64,000 nt of DNA from CALAMC01 sp964459465 (GCA_964459465.1 CAYWLR010000004.1:62001-126000); one strand, 5' to 3'; shown: positions 9,315 through 18,542, counted from the first letter of the stretch. Notes: generated by a model from the sequence alone, not told the origin. Translations and numbers: made by a program.

Positions 9315-10034
9315 TTGAAGGCGGCCCTTATAGCTGTATTTTGCGCATTAACCTTGTCCGTATCGGTTGCGGCCGACCCGGAAATTCGGCTTAAACCGGA
9401 CACCATAAACATAGGCTTTATCCCCCAATCATCGAATTTCCATTTTACGGCCAAGGCTTATTCCATCGGAACCGATACCCTGTTAATTCCGGAAATTGAA
9501 ACATTTAACGAGTGTATCACCGTTACTACCGATAAACATGTCCTGCCCCCCGGTGACAGCGCCAATATTTCGGTAATTTTCCGCAGTCAAAAGGTTGAAG
9601 GATACAATATCCGGTATCCCCGTTTCAAAACCAATGCCAAAAATCTGGGTGGCCGGGCCTTAAGACTTACCGTCATCCCGATTGTCATTAAAGATCCCGA
9701 AGTTCTTTCACCTATTTATGTCAAACCGTACCGCCTGATCGCCTCACAATTCGGGGACAGTGGACTACGCGAATTCCCATTTACCATTTATAATAAATCC
9801 CCCGAGTATGTGCCCCTGCGACTCATCTATGGCGATTCGACGTATTACAGCCTGGAAATGCCCATGTTCGTGCCGCCGACAGATTCTGCCGTCGGATTCA
9901 TTCGTCTTAACGACCTCGGATATGCCAGTGATTTTGAAGCCAATATCACTTTTGAATTTATTGACGATAATTCAGAACCGAAAAATTATACGATCCCGGT
10001 TCGAAGAAAAATTTATCGCAATGACGGTCAATGA
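9315..10034 (+). CDS. Exported DUF1573-like protein (divergent paralogue)
   Basis: 239 residues from a TTG start at 9315, chosen because AGGAG (9302-9306) lies 8 bases upstream; a GTG at 9306 overlaps that site. The N-terminus MKAALIAVFCALTLSVSVAA is a clear signal peptide. The rest matches the layout of the two following genes: an N-terminal ASH/DUF1573-type beta domain (INIGFIPQSSNFHF, LPPGDSANISVIF) and a second half with IYVKPYRLIASQFGDSG, paralogous to IRIKPYKFDVSQFGEK of its neighbours. It has only one Cys (FNECITV) where they have Cys-Gly-Cys or its Sec variant. Likely periplasmic; the function is unknown. Confidence 0.75.
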   Translation: MKAALIAVFCALTLSVSVAADPEIRLKPDTINIGFIPQSSNFHFTAKAYSIGTDTLLIPEIETFNECITVTTDKHVLPPGDSANISVIFRSQKVEGYNIRYPRFKTNAKNLGGRALRLTVIPIVIKDPEVLSPIYVKPYRLIASQFGDSGLREFPFTIYNKSPEYVPLRLIYGDSTYYSLEMPMFVPPTDSAVGFIRLNDLGYASDFEANITFEFIDDNSEPKNYTIPVRRKIYRNDGQ

Positions 10035-10116
10035 CAGCCATGTATGAAAATATCCGGCATAAATACCTTGGAACCGGTAACTTTTTACGGGCCAATATAG
10101 TACCGCAAATTAACGC

Positions 10117-10144
10117 TTGACAGAATTAACGATCCATATAGATT
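10117..10144 (+). promoter_or_regulatory. Sigma-70-type promoter for the candidate selenoprotein gene
   Basis: Consensus TTGACA at 10117-10122, 16-base spacer, TAGATT at 10139-10144; the start codon at 10214 lies about 60 bases past the expected start of transcription. Confidence 0.6.
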
Positions 10145-10213
10145 AAGGTAACTGCTCAATTCATCGTATAATATGACGATTTATTGAAAGACAAAAACGA
10201 TTCTGGAGGTTAT

Positions 10214-10990
10214 ATGATTAAAGTTAAATTCCTGGCTTTGTTTTCTTTTTGTCTTTTGCTTCTGCCAGGGATGGTGTTTGCCCAGCCGAAATTGACCATC
10301 CCCGATTCCATCTTTGATTTCGGTTTTGTACCGCAGAATTCCGGAATAAGCCATGTTTTCTGGCTGCATTCTACCGGTACGGAAACGCTCAAAATATTGA
10401 GCGTGAAACCCGGCTGAGGCTGCACCAAAGCTCCTCTCGATAAGGAGGAGATTGCTGTCGGTGACAGCACCAGGCTTGAAATTATTTATTCGACAGGGAA
10501 GTACAACGGCCGTCAGTCCAAAAGACCGACAATTACGAGCAATGAAGGTGAACTCGCCAAACGCGTCCAAATCACGGCTAATGTGGTTATCAATCCCGAT
10601 TCGACCTATCCCATTCGGATTAAGCCGTATAAATTCGATGTCTCCCAGTTTGGCGAAAAGACGGTCGACAGCCGTGAATTTCTTATCGAAAACGTCTCCG
10701 ACTCCGACCTCGACATCGCCCTGGTCGATATGCCTTATGGCATGTTCACGATCAAATTACCCAAGCGCGTCAAAGCCGGCCAAACCGAAAAGGGCATACT
10801 AACATTAAACCGAGATTACCTTGACAAAGAATTCGAAAAATCTCTTACGATTGAGCTTAGCGATGCGGCCAAATCACGATTCACCGTTCCTGTCAAACGG
10901 ACTCTGCGCGTCCCCGGTGGCAACACCGCGGCCGGCAAGGCGACCGTTCAACAGCCGCCCGACAAGTCTTCGGCCCAGTCAAACCACTGA
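10214..10990 (+). CDS. Candidate selenocysteine-containing DUF1573 protein (in-frame UGA at 10415-10417)
   Basis: The ATG at 10214 has GGAGGT just upstream and opens a signal peptide ending VFA-QPKLT. After 67 codons the frame meets TGA in the context VKPG-TGA-GCTKAPLDKE, then stays open to 10990. The tandem neighbour reads VKPGCGCTKAPLDKE at the same place, so UGA replaces the first Cys of a C-G-C motif, giving U-G-C. Sequence on both sides aligns with the neighbour along its whole length with many silent changes, as expected for a protein under selection. Full read-through length is 258 residues against 257 for the neighbour. A hairpin fitting bacterial SECIS rules lies 13 bases after the UGA. 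The alternative is a point nonsense mutation or a base error. Role unknown; a thiol/selenol redox or metal-binding role is inferred only from U-G-C. Confidence 0.7.
10431..10450 (+). promoter_or_regulatory. SECIS-like hairpin downstream of UGA
   Basis: CTCCTCT (10431-10437) pairs with GGAGGAG (10444-10450) over 7 bp, the last a U-G pair, leaving the loop CGATAA. The loop starts 20 bases after the UGA and has G as its second base. This fits the published general bacterial SECIS model (short stem, loop 16-37 bases from UGA, G among the first two loop bases). The aligned region of the Cys-encoding neighbour has no such stem. Confidence 0.6.
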
Positions 10991-11009
10991 AATCAACAAT
11001 AAACTCGTA

Positions 11010-11040
11010 AACCCGGATCTTTTATCGATCCGGGTTTTTT
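11010..11040 (+). terminator. Intrinsic terminator
   Basis: 10-bp stem AACCCGGATC / GATCCGGGTT with a 7-base loop followed by a T run, 20 bases after the stop of the candidate selenoprotein gene. It separates it from the Cys-encoding copy. Confidence 0.85.
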
Positions 11041-11066
11041 ATTTGTTCATAAAATAAGGAGGTATT

Positions 11067-11840
11067 ATGAGAATAACTTCTGTCGCGGTTATGGTTATTA
11101 TCTGCCTTTCGCTGACACCGCACATTACTTCGGCACAGCCCAAACTGACCATCCCCGATTCCATCTTTGATTTCGGATATGTGCCACAAAATTCCGAAAT
11201 AAGCCATGTTTTCTGGCTGCATTCTACCGGTTCCGAAACACTCAAAATACTGAACGTTAAACCGGGATGCGGATGTACAAAGGCGCCTCTGGATAAAGAA
11301 GCGCTTGTCGTCGGCGATAGTACTCGGCTCGAAGTCATTTACTCGACCAGAAAATATAGCGGCCGCCAGTCCAAAAGACCGACCATTACAACCAACGAAG
11401 GCGAACTGCCCAAGTATGTCCAGTTTACCGCCAACGTCATTGTCAACCCCGACTCGACTTATCCCATTCGGATTAAGCCATACAAATTCGATGTCTCCCA
11501 GTTTGGAGAGAAGACGGTCAACAGCCGTGAATTTATTATCGAAAACGTTTCCGATTCCGACATTGACATTGCCCTGGTCGATATGCCACTGGGCATGTTC
11601 ACCATTAAATTGCCCAGGCGCGTCAAAGCCGGCCAAACCGAAAAGGGGATTATTACGTTGAGCCGCGACTATATTGATAAAGAATTCGAAAAATCCCTTA
11701 CGATCGAGCTTAACGATGAAGCCAAAACCCGGTTTACGGTTCCCGTCAAACGTACCTTGCGCGTTCCCGGCGGGACTCCCGAAGGTAAAGCGGCGGCCCA
11801 GAATCCTTCGAATAAATCGACCGCCCAATCGGGTCATTAG
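11067..11840 (+). CDS. Exported DUF1573 protein (Cys-Gly-Cys copy)
   Basis: 257 residues; ATG at 11067 with AAGGAGGT 4 bases upstream. A signal peptide (to about residue 23, ITSAQPKL) is followed by a DUF1573/ASH-type beta domain with IFDFGYVPQNSEISHVFWL and the conserved VKPGCGCTKAPL motif, then a second beta domain. The short C-terminal tail is rich in Ala, Asn and Ser. DUF1573 proteins are common in FCB and related phyla and have no established role; the Cys pair could bind a metal or form a redox site. It is clearly a tandem duplicate of the UGA-containing gene and sits between two terminators, so it is probably transcribed separately. Confidence 0.85.
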   Translation: MRITSVAVMVIICLSLTPHITSAQPKLTIPDSIFDFGYVPQNSEISHVFWLHSTGSETLKILNVKPGCGCTKAPLDKEALVVGDSTRLEVIYSTRKYSGRQSKRPTITTNEGELPKYVQFTANVIVNPDSTYPIRIKPYKFDVSQFGEKTVNSREFIIENVSDSDIDIALVDMPLGMFTIKLPRRVKAGQTEKGIITLSRDYIDKEFEKSLTIELNDEAKTRFTVPVKRTLRVPGGTPEGKAAAQNPSNKSTAQSGH

Positions 11841-11860
11841 CCAACGTCGTAAATAAAAAT

Positions 11861-11889
11861 GCCCGAACCGACATGCGGTCCGGGCTTTT
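11861..11889 (+). terminator. Intrinsic terminator
   Basis: GCCCGAACCG pairs with CGGTCCGGGC (one A-C mismatch) around an ACATG-type loop, then TTTT. It ends the DUF1573 unit and faces the convergent GWxTD gene. Confidence 0.75.
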
Positions 11890-11902
11890 CATTGTACTTA
11901 TT

Positions 11903-13336
11903 TTATTCGATAAACTGGGACCCGCCCTGATACAATTCCTGGCCCTGATTTTTCAATCGGTACTCCCATTCATTGTCGTATATTTCGCCCGTCGCATTGG
12001 AGTGCACCAGTTTGAATTCACCATAACCTTTAACGTCCGAAAATATGAAATATATCCCTCCCTGCTGCCCGTAATAATACCAGATTTCGTAACGCTGACC
12101 ATAAACCGGGGTCGGCACGTCTTCCCGTTTATCCCACTGACCGTATTGCATCAGGATGCGTCCGCGATCGCTTCTCCACCCATCCCGCGCTTCGGGCAGC
12201 GTGCCGAAATTCTGCATGGCATATGCATAGCGCGCCAAGGCATCGTTTAAATATTCATTCTCTTTCGTCCCCGGGGTGGGATCGTGGTCACGGAAAAATT
12301 CCTCGATAAACCTTGATTTGCCGGTATCGTTTAAAGAGGAATACAAAGTCATCTGTTCCGGCGTTGCAAGATATTTTATCAACTGCGATTTGGTCGTCAG
12401 CGAGGCGCTGTCCAGCGGACTGCGCATGCTGTACTGCACGAATTCCGTCGGTAAATCATGTTGCGGGAATATTATGAATCGCCGCTTCGTCGTATCGACC
12501 ATGCCGTTGGTCAAATCTTCGACTATGAGCGCCAAATCGTATTTGCCGGGCTCCCAGTCCGGTATTTCGAGACGGGCACTGATGACGGCGCTCGAGCCGG
12601 TCATTTCCCGTTCGGAGCGTCCGAAATCGAATTTCAAAAATCCCTGTGGATCCGAAGCCTTGTAACTCACCGCGTATTTGCCCGGAGAGTCTTCATTATA
12701 ATTCAAATTATAAACTTCGGCATAAACGTACAACGCCGAATCATCGGCCCCGTATATTCCCATCGGATTGGGTATCACTTCTCGTCCGCTTTTTACCAGC
12801 CGACTATTCGGCGCGGGCAATTCGTCGATACTTCGAATATTGTATGCCAGCTCGATCATGCTCAAAGATAATCGATCCCTTTCGACCGGCGGAATTTCCA
12901 GCCGGTCATAGGCAAACGTCCCCTCTCTTTTATTCACGACGTCCATAACCGTCAGGATTGCCGAATACACGGCGGGCTTCAGCTTCATGCTTAATTTATT
13001 GAAAACTTTGATGTTTCCGAGGCGCGATTCCATCGGTGAATGCGCCGCCGTATAAAAATACGTACTGGCCGAATCGAGATGATTGCCGAGCGTGTCCATA
13101 ATTATAATTTCAGCGAAAATCGATGCCCGCACGTCTTCACTGGCACTGTCGTACCGAATGAATGAAAATTGCGACCGCTCGAGCGAAAACGGAAACTCCA
13201 CGAACGATTCCGGACCGACCGCCGGGTCAGCAAATATGCTTATACCCGCCTGCACGCTTAGTCGATTTTCCTGCGCGCTGGCGATCCCGATCAACCCTGA
13301 CAGCAGGATCATGGTCACTATGGCATTTCTTGTCAT
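11903..13336 (-). CDS. GWxTD domain-containing exported protein
   Basis: 477 residues from the ATG at 13336, which is preceded by GGGGAG and opens a signal peptide (MTRNAIVTMILLSGLIGIASAQ). A longer in-frame extension upstream looks non-coding. The C-terminal third contains the GWxTD domain: DGWRSDRGRILMQYGQWDKR followed by YEIWYYYGQQGGIYFIFSD. The N-terminal two thirds are beta-rich with no recognised motif. GWxTD proteins are characteristic of Bacteroidetes/Zixibacteria-type lineages and their function is not known. Lies 20 bases downstream of a second GWxTD gene and probably shares its transcript. Confidence 0.85.
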   Translation of the reverse strand: MTRNAIVTMILLSGLIGIASAQENRLSVQAGISIFADPAVGPESFVEFPFSLERSQFSFIRYDSASEDVRASIFAEIIIMDTLGNHLDSASTYFYTAAHSPMESRLGNIKVFNKLSMKLKPAVYSAILTVMDVVNKREGTFAYDRLEIPPVERDRLSLSMIELAYNIRSIDELPAPNSRLVKSGREVIPNPMGIYGADDSALYVYAEVYNLNYNEDSPGKYAVSYKASDPQGFLKFDFGRSEREMTGSSAVISARLEIPDWEPGKYDLALIVEDLTNGMVDTTKRRFIIFPQHDLPTEFVQYSMRSPLDSASLTTKSQLIKYLATPEQMTLYSSLNDTGKSRFIEEFFRDHDPTPGTKENEYLNDALARYAYAMQNFGTLPEARDGWRSDRGRILMQYGQWDKREDVPTPVYGQRYEIWYYYGQQGGIYFIFSDVKGYGEFKLVHSNATGEIYDNEWEYRLKNQGQELYQGGSQFIE

Positions 13337-13355
13337 ATCTTGATTCTCCCCTCCA

Positions 13356-14681
13356 TCATCTGATAATACCGTCATAAGGATAAAGCAGCCGGTAGTCACC
13401 GTCGCCCCATTCATCGACGAACGTGAAACGTCGCTGCATGGGCAATCGGTAGTAGTACCATACCTGATATGCGTAGCTTTCCAATTCGAACGGGCGATCC
13501 TCGGTCTGATCCGGTTCGCCATACTGGATGAATATCCTCCCGCGATCGGTCCGCCATCCTTCTTTATTCATGACGGTGAAATACTTGTTTGCGAAATTTA
13601 TCCTCTGGTAATAGGCCTCGCGGGCCTCGTTGTATTCCGTGTTAGGGGTCGGGTCTCGCTCCTTCCAGAACGCCCGCCAGGCCCATAAACGATCTTCCGG
13701 CGTTGTCGCCTTCTTAATCTTGTCGATGCCTTCATGGTCAGCCACCAGTTCCAACTGCTTTATGGCCTTTTGATAATCGTTGATAATCATCGCCTCCGGC
13801 GACCAGTTGATAAAAAAGGGATGACGACTCGTTGCCACTTCGGCATTACGGCGACCCCGCAATATCACTTCGAGAAAATATTCCCCCGACGGGATATTCG
13901 TCAGATTTATCTGCCGTAACTGCCGAACTATGCCGTCGGAAAAGGTCGCCGAAAGAGTATCCCAGTAAACCATGTTTAGCTTTGCATTCAAAACCCGCGT
14001 TTCAATCATGACATCTTCACGGTTATCGCGGCCCTGATAAATTTCGTGGTAATACAATAAGGGCGCTTCGGTCGTGCCCTCATATATCCGAACAACCGCC
14101 GGTATCACCGACCAGTCGCCTTTGTTGAAAGGCGATCCGTCCTGCGCCGAATCGACGAGGTGCACGAACTCCACCCCCGATAGACGGGCATGGCGAAAGT
14201 TGTATTCGGGCAATTCCGTCTTTATCGTTTTGTCGGCGAACTTGGTCGAGCGTTTGTCTTCGATCCGGCAATAAATTTTGTATTTGCCGGGCTTAAGCCT
14301 GAAATCAACCTGGCTGGTTCGGAAATCTGATCCCTTGAGGGTCATATCATACGAGGATACGCTTATATCTTTCCTGCGGTTATATGAATCAACCTGATAA
14401 TTCTTATCATCATAAATTATGATGGAAACTTCATAATCGGCCGTGAATTGCTCTCCGTTTCGAACGAACGTCAGATACTCGTTATAAACCTTATAATAAA
14501 CCTCAAGCGCCAGAAAGCCTTCATCATCGGCTCGGAAATACGCGCAATCGGCGTGAATGTCCAGCCTCTGGCCGCCGTCACGGATATTATATATTTCCTG
14601 CGCCCCGGCTACCGAAATCAGCGATATTCCCGCCAACAATATTATAAAAACGCCTTTTGTTATACCAGCTTCCTTTCTCAA
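13356..14681 (-). CDS. GWxTD domain-containing exported protein
   Basis: 441 residues starting at a TTG (14679-14681) with AAGGAGC nine bases upstream; the N-terminus GVFIILLAGISLISVAGAQ is a signal peptide. The C-terminus carries the GWxTD signature EGWRTDRGRIFIQYGEPDQT and YQVWYYYRLP, with a preceding helical segment around PEDRLWAWRAFWKERDPTPN, also typical. The N-terminal part is beta-sandwich-like. Paralogous in layout to the next gene downstream, and upstream neighbours are a MacB-type efflux operon on the same strand about 100 bases below its start. The role is unknown. Confidence 0.87.
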   Translation of the reverse strand: MRKEAGITKGVFIILLAGISLISVAGAQEIYNIRDGGQRLDIHADCAYFRADDEGFLALEVYYKVYNEYLTFVRNGEQFTADYEVSIIIYDDKNYQVDSYNRRKDISVSSYDMTLKGSDFRTSQVDFRLKPGKYKIYCRIEDKRSTKFADKTIKTELPEYNFRHARLSGVEFVHLVDSAQDGSPFNKGDWSVIPAVVRIYEGTTEAPLLYYHEIYQGRDNREDVMIETRVLNAKLNMVYWDTLSATFSDGIVRQLRQINLTNIPSGEYFLEVILRGRRNAEVATSRHPFFINWSPEAMIINDYQKAIKQLELVADHEGIDKIKKATTPEDRLWAWRAFWKERDPTPNTEYNEAREAYYQRINFANKYFTVMNKEGWRTDRGRIFIQYGEPDQTEDRPFELESYAYQVWYYYRLPMQRRFTFVDEWGDGDYRLLYPYDGIIR

Positions 14682-14780
14682 ATGCGCCAGCTCCTTAAAT
14701 TATACGCTCTCCAATGTATTAAGACGTTTTGAATTTGGCAATATCTAATAGAAAACAGGAATCGGTCGCTATTCGGGTGA

Positions 14781-16022
14781 TTATTCATACCGCAGGGATT
14801 CGATAGGATCGACCCGCGCCGCCTGATACGCCGGATACATCCCTGCAATAAGCCCCACCGATATGGCCACGACCAGACCCAATGATAAAAACAGGGGAGA
14901 AACCCCGAACGGCAGCGGCGTCAAAACGCCGATCAGAAGCGCCGTTCCCAACCCCGCCGCAACTCCGGCTACCCCCCCCAATCCCGAAAGGGTCATCGCC
15001 TCGATCAAAAACTGCCAGAGAATATTAATTTTCCGGGCTCCAATGGCCTTGCGGACGCCTATCTCCCGGGTTCTTTCGGTTACCGAAACCAGCATTATGT
15101 TCATCACCCCGACTCCACCGACCATCAGGCCAACCGATGAAATCACAATCATGGCTATGTAAATATACTTCGTGATATTGCCAATCATTTCCCTGATATT
15201 TTCCTGCCCGAAAATGGCAAAATCGTTTTCGGCGTTGTAGGGAACCTTACGTTCCCGCCGGAGCGCCGCCGTCATTTCCTCCCGGGCCTTGTCGATTAAT
15301 TCCGTACCCCGGATACTCACCGTAAGCAACAGCTCCTTTTCCCAGGGATGCAGCTTCATAAACGTCTCGAATGGTATTATGACCAGATTATTGCGATTAT
15401 CGTCGAACATGCTCTTTTTGTCATCGACAACCCCGATAACCGTGAATTTGGCATTATTTATCCGAATCGATTGCCCGACCGCATCTTCCTCATCGAACAG
15501 GGCTTTCTTCACGTCATGGCCGATAATGCAAACCATCGCCCTCATCTGGTCATCGAGCCGATTCAAAAAACGTCCCTCACTCAAAGTGACATTTCTCACC
15601 TGCTCATATTCGGGCCAGACACCGACCAGACGAGGCTGATTGGCCTTTCGATTTTTATACTTTACCGCGTTTCCGCCCGGCGCAAAATAGAAATCCTCGG
15701 GAGTAACCGCCATCACCGAAGGACACCCGGCCAGAATCGCATACGCTTCATCGATCGTTATTGGCCGGCAATTGCGCTCCTCATCGGAAAGATCCTCGAA
15801 ATCGGTATTGGGTGGGTACTTCGTGACAAACAGTATATTACTGCCTAAATCAGATATGGAATCCTGGACGGCGTTGTCAAGACCCTTTATCAGCGAAGAC
15901 ATGGCAATAACCGACCAAACCCCGATTAATACCCCAAGTATGGTAAGAAAGGTCCTGAATTTATTGCTTCTAAGAGCGTCAACGGCCAGAAGCAACCCGT
16001 CTTTTAATTCCGCCCCGGTCAT
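14781..16022 (-). CDS. MacB-type ABC transporter permease (third copy)
   Basis: 413 residues: N-terminal transmembrane helix (about 20-45), a large periplasmic MacB_PCD domain (about 50-260), and three C-terminal helices of the FtsX fold. The cytoplasmic coupling motif VSVTERTREIGVRKAIGARK is present. Such permeases couple cytoplasmic ATP hydrolysis to periplasmic movements that push substrates through an adaptor and TolC. Very similar to the permease just upstream, pointing to duplication. Last gene of the operon; a 50-base gap separates it from its twin. No ATPase domain is fused. Confidence 0.88.
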   Translation of the reverse strand: MTGAELKDGLLLAVDALRSNKFRTFLTILGVLIGVWSVIAMSSLIKGLDNAVQDSISDLGSNILFVTKYPPNTDFEDLSDEERNCRPITIDEAYAILAGCPSVMAVTPEDFYFAPGGNAVKYKNRKANQPRLVGVWPEYEQVRNVTLSEGRFLNRLDDQMRAMVCIIGHDVKKALFDEEDAVGQSIRINNAKFTVIGVVDDKKSMFDDNRNNLVIIPFETFMKLHPWEKELLLTVSIRGTELIDKAREEMTAALRRERKVPYNAENDFAIFGQENIREMIGNITKYIYIAMIVISSVGLMVGGVGVMNIMLVSVTERTREIGVRKAIGARKINILWQFLIEAMTLSGLGGVAGVAAGLGTALLIGVLTPLPFGVSPLFLSLGLVVAISVGLIAGMYPAYQAARVDPIESLRYE

Positions 16023-16072
16023 GACACGACAATTCCCTTTCCAGTCGTTAAATTAGCGATTTGCCGGGAAGG

Positions 16073-17317
16073 TCATTCATAACGAAGTGACTCAATGGGG
16101 TCAACGATGGCGGCCTTATAGGCGGGATACATCCCGGCCAGAAGACCAACCGATATAGCCACAAAAAAACCCAGTGATAAAAATAACGGCGAAACTCCGA
16201 ACGGAAGCGGCGACACCACGCCAATCAGAAGCGCCGTAAAAATCCCCGTGATAACGCCCAGCGTTCCGCCCGTGCCCGATAGCGTCATGGCCTCAACCAG
16301 AAACTGCCATAATATATTGCTTCGACGGGCCCCGATGGCCTTGCGCACCCCGATTTCACGCGTCCGTTCGGTAACCGAAACCAGCATGATGTTCATTACC
16401 CCGACCCCGCCCACCATCAGGCCGACCGAGGAGATGACAATCATGGCAATATAAATGTACTTGGTAATATTTCCGACCATCTCGCGGATGTACTCCTGCC
16501 CGAATATGACGAAATCATTCTCCTTATCGTATGAAACTTTGCGGACGACTCGCAAAACTGCCGTCATCTGCTCAATCGCATCGGGGATATCCGCCACCGA
16601 TTTCGCCCCGACCGTCAATGTTAGGGCTTCATCCCATGGATACAGCTTTTCGAATGTATTCAAAGGTATAGCCACTTTATTGTTTTCCCCGTTATCGCCA
16701 AACATCGCCTCATTTTTTTCCCGAACCCCGATGACCGTGAAACGAACGTTATTGACCCGGATTTCCTGGCCAACGGCATCCTCATTGGGAAACAAAGCCT
16801 CTTTGATGTCGGTCCCGATGACACAGACATGCGCGCGTACCTCATTATCGGCGTAATTAATGAACCGGCCCGATGTTACCACCACATTGCGAACCTTCTG
16901 ATACTCCGGCAAGACGCCTACCACCGCCGGTTGATTGGCCTTGTTCCGTTTGTACTTTACAACGTTGCCGCCGGGCGCCCAGTAATGATTCTCCGGTGAT
17001 ACCGCCAGCACCGCCGGGCAATTGGCGGCGATGGCCTCGGCTTCCATCCGTGTCAAAAACTTGCGATTGCGCTGGGTTTCACCAAGATCGTCCCAGTCCA
17101 CGTCGGGAGCAAAACGGTCCACGAATAAAATATTGGACCCCAGCGTGTCAATCGATCCCTGCACGGCGTCATCGAGCCCCTTAATTAGCGATGACATGGC
17201 AATCACCGACCAGACCCCGATCAATACCCCCAGTATCGTTAACCCGGAACGGAATTTATTCGCGGTCAAGGCGCTAAACGCCAGTTTAACCCCTTCGGTT
17301 ACTTCCACAATAGTCAT
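16073..17317 (-). CDS. MacB-type ABC transporter permease (second copy)
   Basis: 414 residues with the same layout as the following gene: one N-terminal helix, a MacB_PCD periplasmic domain and three C-terminal FtsX helices, with VTERTREIGVRKAIGARRSN. Long stretches such as SLIKGLDDAVQGSIDTLGS and the C-terminal helices match the third copy closely, so the two are probably recent duplicates that may form a heterodimer. It lies 4 bases after the first permease gene. Confidence 0.88.
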   Translation of the reverse strand: MTIVEVTEGVKLAFSALTANKFRSGLTILGVLIGVWSVIAMSSLIKGLDDAVQGSIDTLGSNILFVDRFAPDVDWDDLGETQRNRKFLTRMEAEAIAANCPAVLAVSPENHYWAPGGNVVKYKRNKANQPAVVGVLPEYQKVRNVVVTSGRFINYADNEVRAHVCVIGTDIKEALFPNEDAVGQEIRVNNVRFTVIGVREKNEAMFGDNGENNKVAIPLNTFEKLYPWDEALTLTVGAKSVADIPDAIEQMTAVLRVVRKVSYDKENDFVIFGQEYIREMVGNITKYIYIAMIVISSVGLMVGGVGVMNIMLVSVTERTREIGVRKAIGARRSNILWQFLVEAMTLSGTGGTLGVITGIFTALLIGVVSPLPFGVSPLFLSLGFFVAISVGLLAGMYPAYKAAIVDPIESLRYE

Positions 17318-17321
17318 AATT

Positions 17322-18542
17322 TTATTCGAATCCCAAAGCTTTGACCGGTTGCAGTCGGGCCGCCTTCATAGCCGGATAAATCCCGAAAAACAAGCCGGTT
17401 CCGCTCGATATTATCAGCCCCAGGGAAATGGCAAACAAGGTCGGCGTCATATCCATATTGATTAAATTTATTAGCGTTTTGCCCAAAAATAAACCGATAC
17501 CGATACCGACAATCCCGCCTCCCAGCGATAATATCAGAGATTCATACAAAAACTGCATTAGAATGTCTCTTTGACGGGCGCCGACGGATTTACGAATCCC
17601 GATTTCCCGTGTTCTCTCGGTCACCGATACCATCATGATATTCATTATGATGATGCCGCCCACAACCAGAGCTATGGCCGATACCCCGATCAGTCCGAAT
17701 CTTATGAACTTTGTTATATTATTTATTGCTTCCATGACAGCGTCGGCCGTCGTCATACCGAAATCATCATTCTTATCATAGGGGACATGGCGAGCCGACC
17801 TTAAAACTACCCGCGCCTGGTCCATGGCCACCGGAAGTTTTTCGAGCGATTTAGCCTTGACAAAAATGGCCGGGTCCAAATACCGACCGGCAAAATCCTT
17901 GATGTATGTCGAGTACGGAATAAATATATTCTTGTCGGCGTCCTCATCGAGAGACGCCCCCTTCTTTTTGGCAATGCCGACAACTTTGTACTTGATTCCC
18001 TCCAACTTTATATCCCGCCCGATAGGGTCCAGACCGGAATAAAGCTCTTCCGCGATGCCGTCGCCGATGAAGGCCACCCGTATCCTTGATTTCTCTTCTT
18101 CATCCATGTAGAATCGTCCCTGGTCCACTTCCGTATCGACGATATCTATCATACTGGCCGAAGCCCCGATTATCCGCGCCCGGCGGACTTTATTATTCTT
18201 GTATTTGGCTTCCCCCCGGAATCCGTCCTGCAAGCCGACCTTTTCGCATTCCTCGCATCCGTCCAGTATCATTTCACCGTATTCGCTTTTCATCGGTTTT
18301 CTTTTCAATGCTTCCATAAATTCATCATGACCCATAATCATGCCGAATCGGTCAACAATGAATGTCGTCGGACCCAGAGTGGCCAGCTCTGCCTGAATCG
18401 ACTGGGACAACCCCTCCAGAGCCGAAATGATGGTAATTACCGAGGTAACCCCGATGATGACACCCAGAAGGGTTAAAAATGATCTTAGTTTGTTGGCGCG
18501 CAAGGCGCCGGCGGACATTTTGAAAATATCCCAGAATATCAT
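17322..18542 (-). CDS. MacB-type ABC transporter permease (first copy)
   Basis: 406 residues; N-terminal helix, MacB_PCD domain and C-terminal FtsX helices with VSVTERTREIGIRKSVGARQ. More diverged from the other two copies; its periplasmic domain contains ILDGCEECEK, with two Cys that could pair. Start ATG overlaps the stop of the ATPase gene by four bases (ATGA), so the two are translationally coupled and this permease is the most likely obligate partner of the ATPase. Confidence 0.88.
   Translation of the reverse strand: MIFWDIFKMSAGALRANKLRSFLTLLGVIIGVTSVITIISALEGLSQSIQAELATLGPTTFIVDRFGMIMGHDEFMEALKRKPMKSEYGEMILDGCEECEKVGLQDGFRGEAKYKNNKVRRARIIGASASMIDIVDTEVDQGRFYMDEEEKSRIRVAFIGDGIAEELYSGLDPIGRDIKLEGIKYKVVGIAKKKGASLDEDADKNIFIPYSTYIKDFAGRYLDPAIFVKAKSLEKLPVAMDQARVVLRSARHVPYDKNDDFGMTTADAVMEAINNITKFIRFGLIGVSAIALVVGGIIIMNIMMVSVTERTREIGIRKSVGARQRDILMQFLYESLILSLGGGIVGIGIGLFLGKTLINLINMDMTPTLFAISLGLIISSGTGLFFGIYPAMKAARLQPVKALGFE

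Noticed and set aside
10452..10802. Shorter alternative frames after the UGA at 10415, suggesting a broken gene
   Set aside because: The original frame stays open and similar to the tandem copy to 10990; the alternative frames have no matching protein. Nonsense mutation remains the competing explanation and is stated in the finding.
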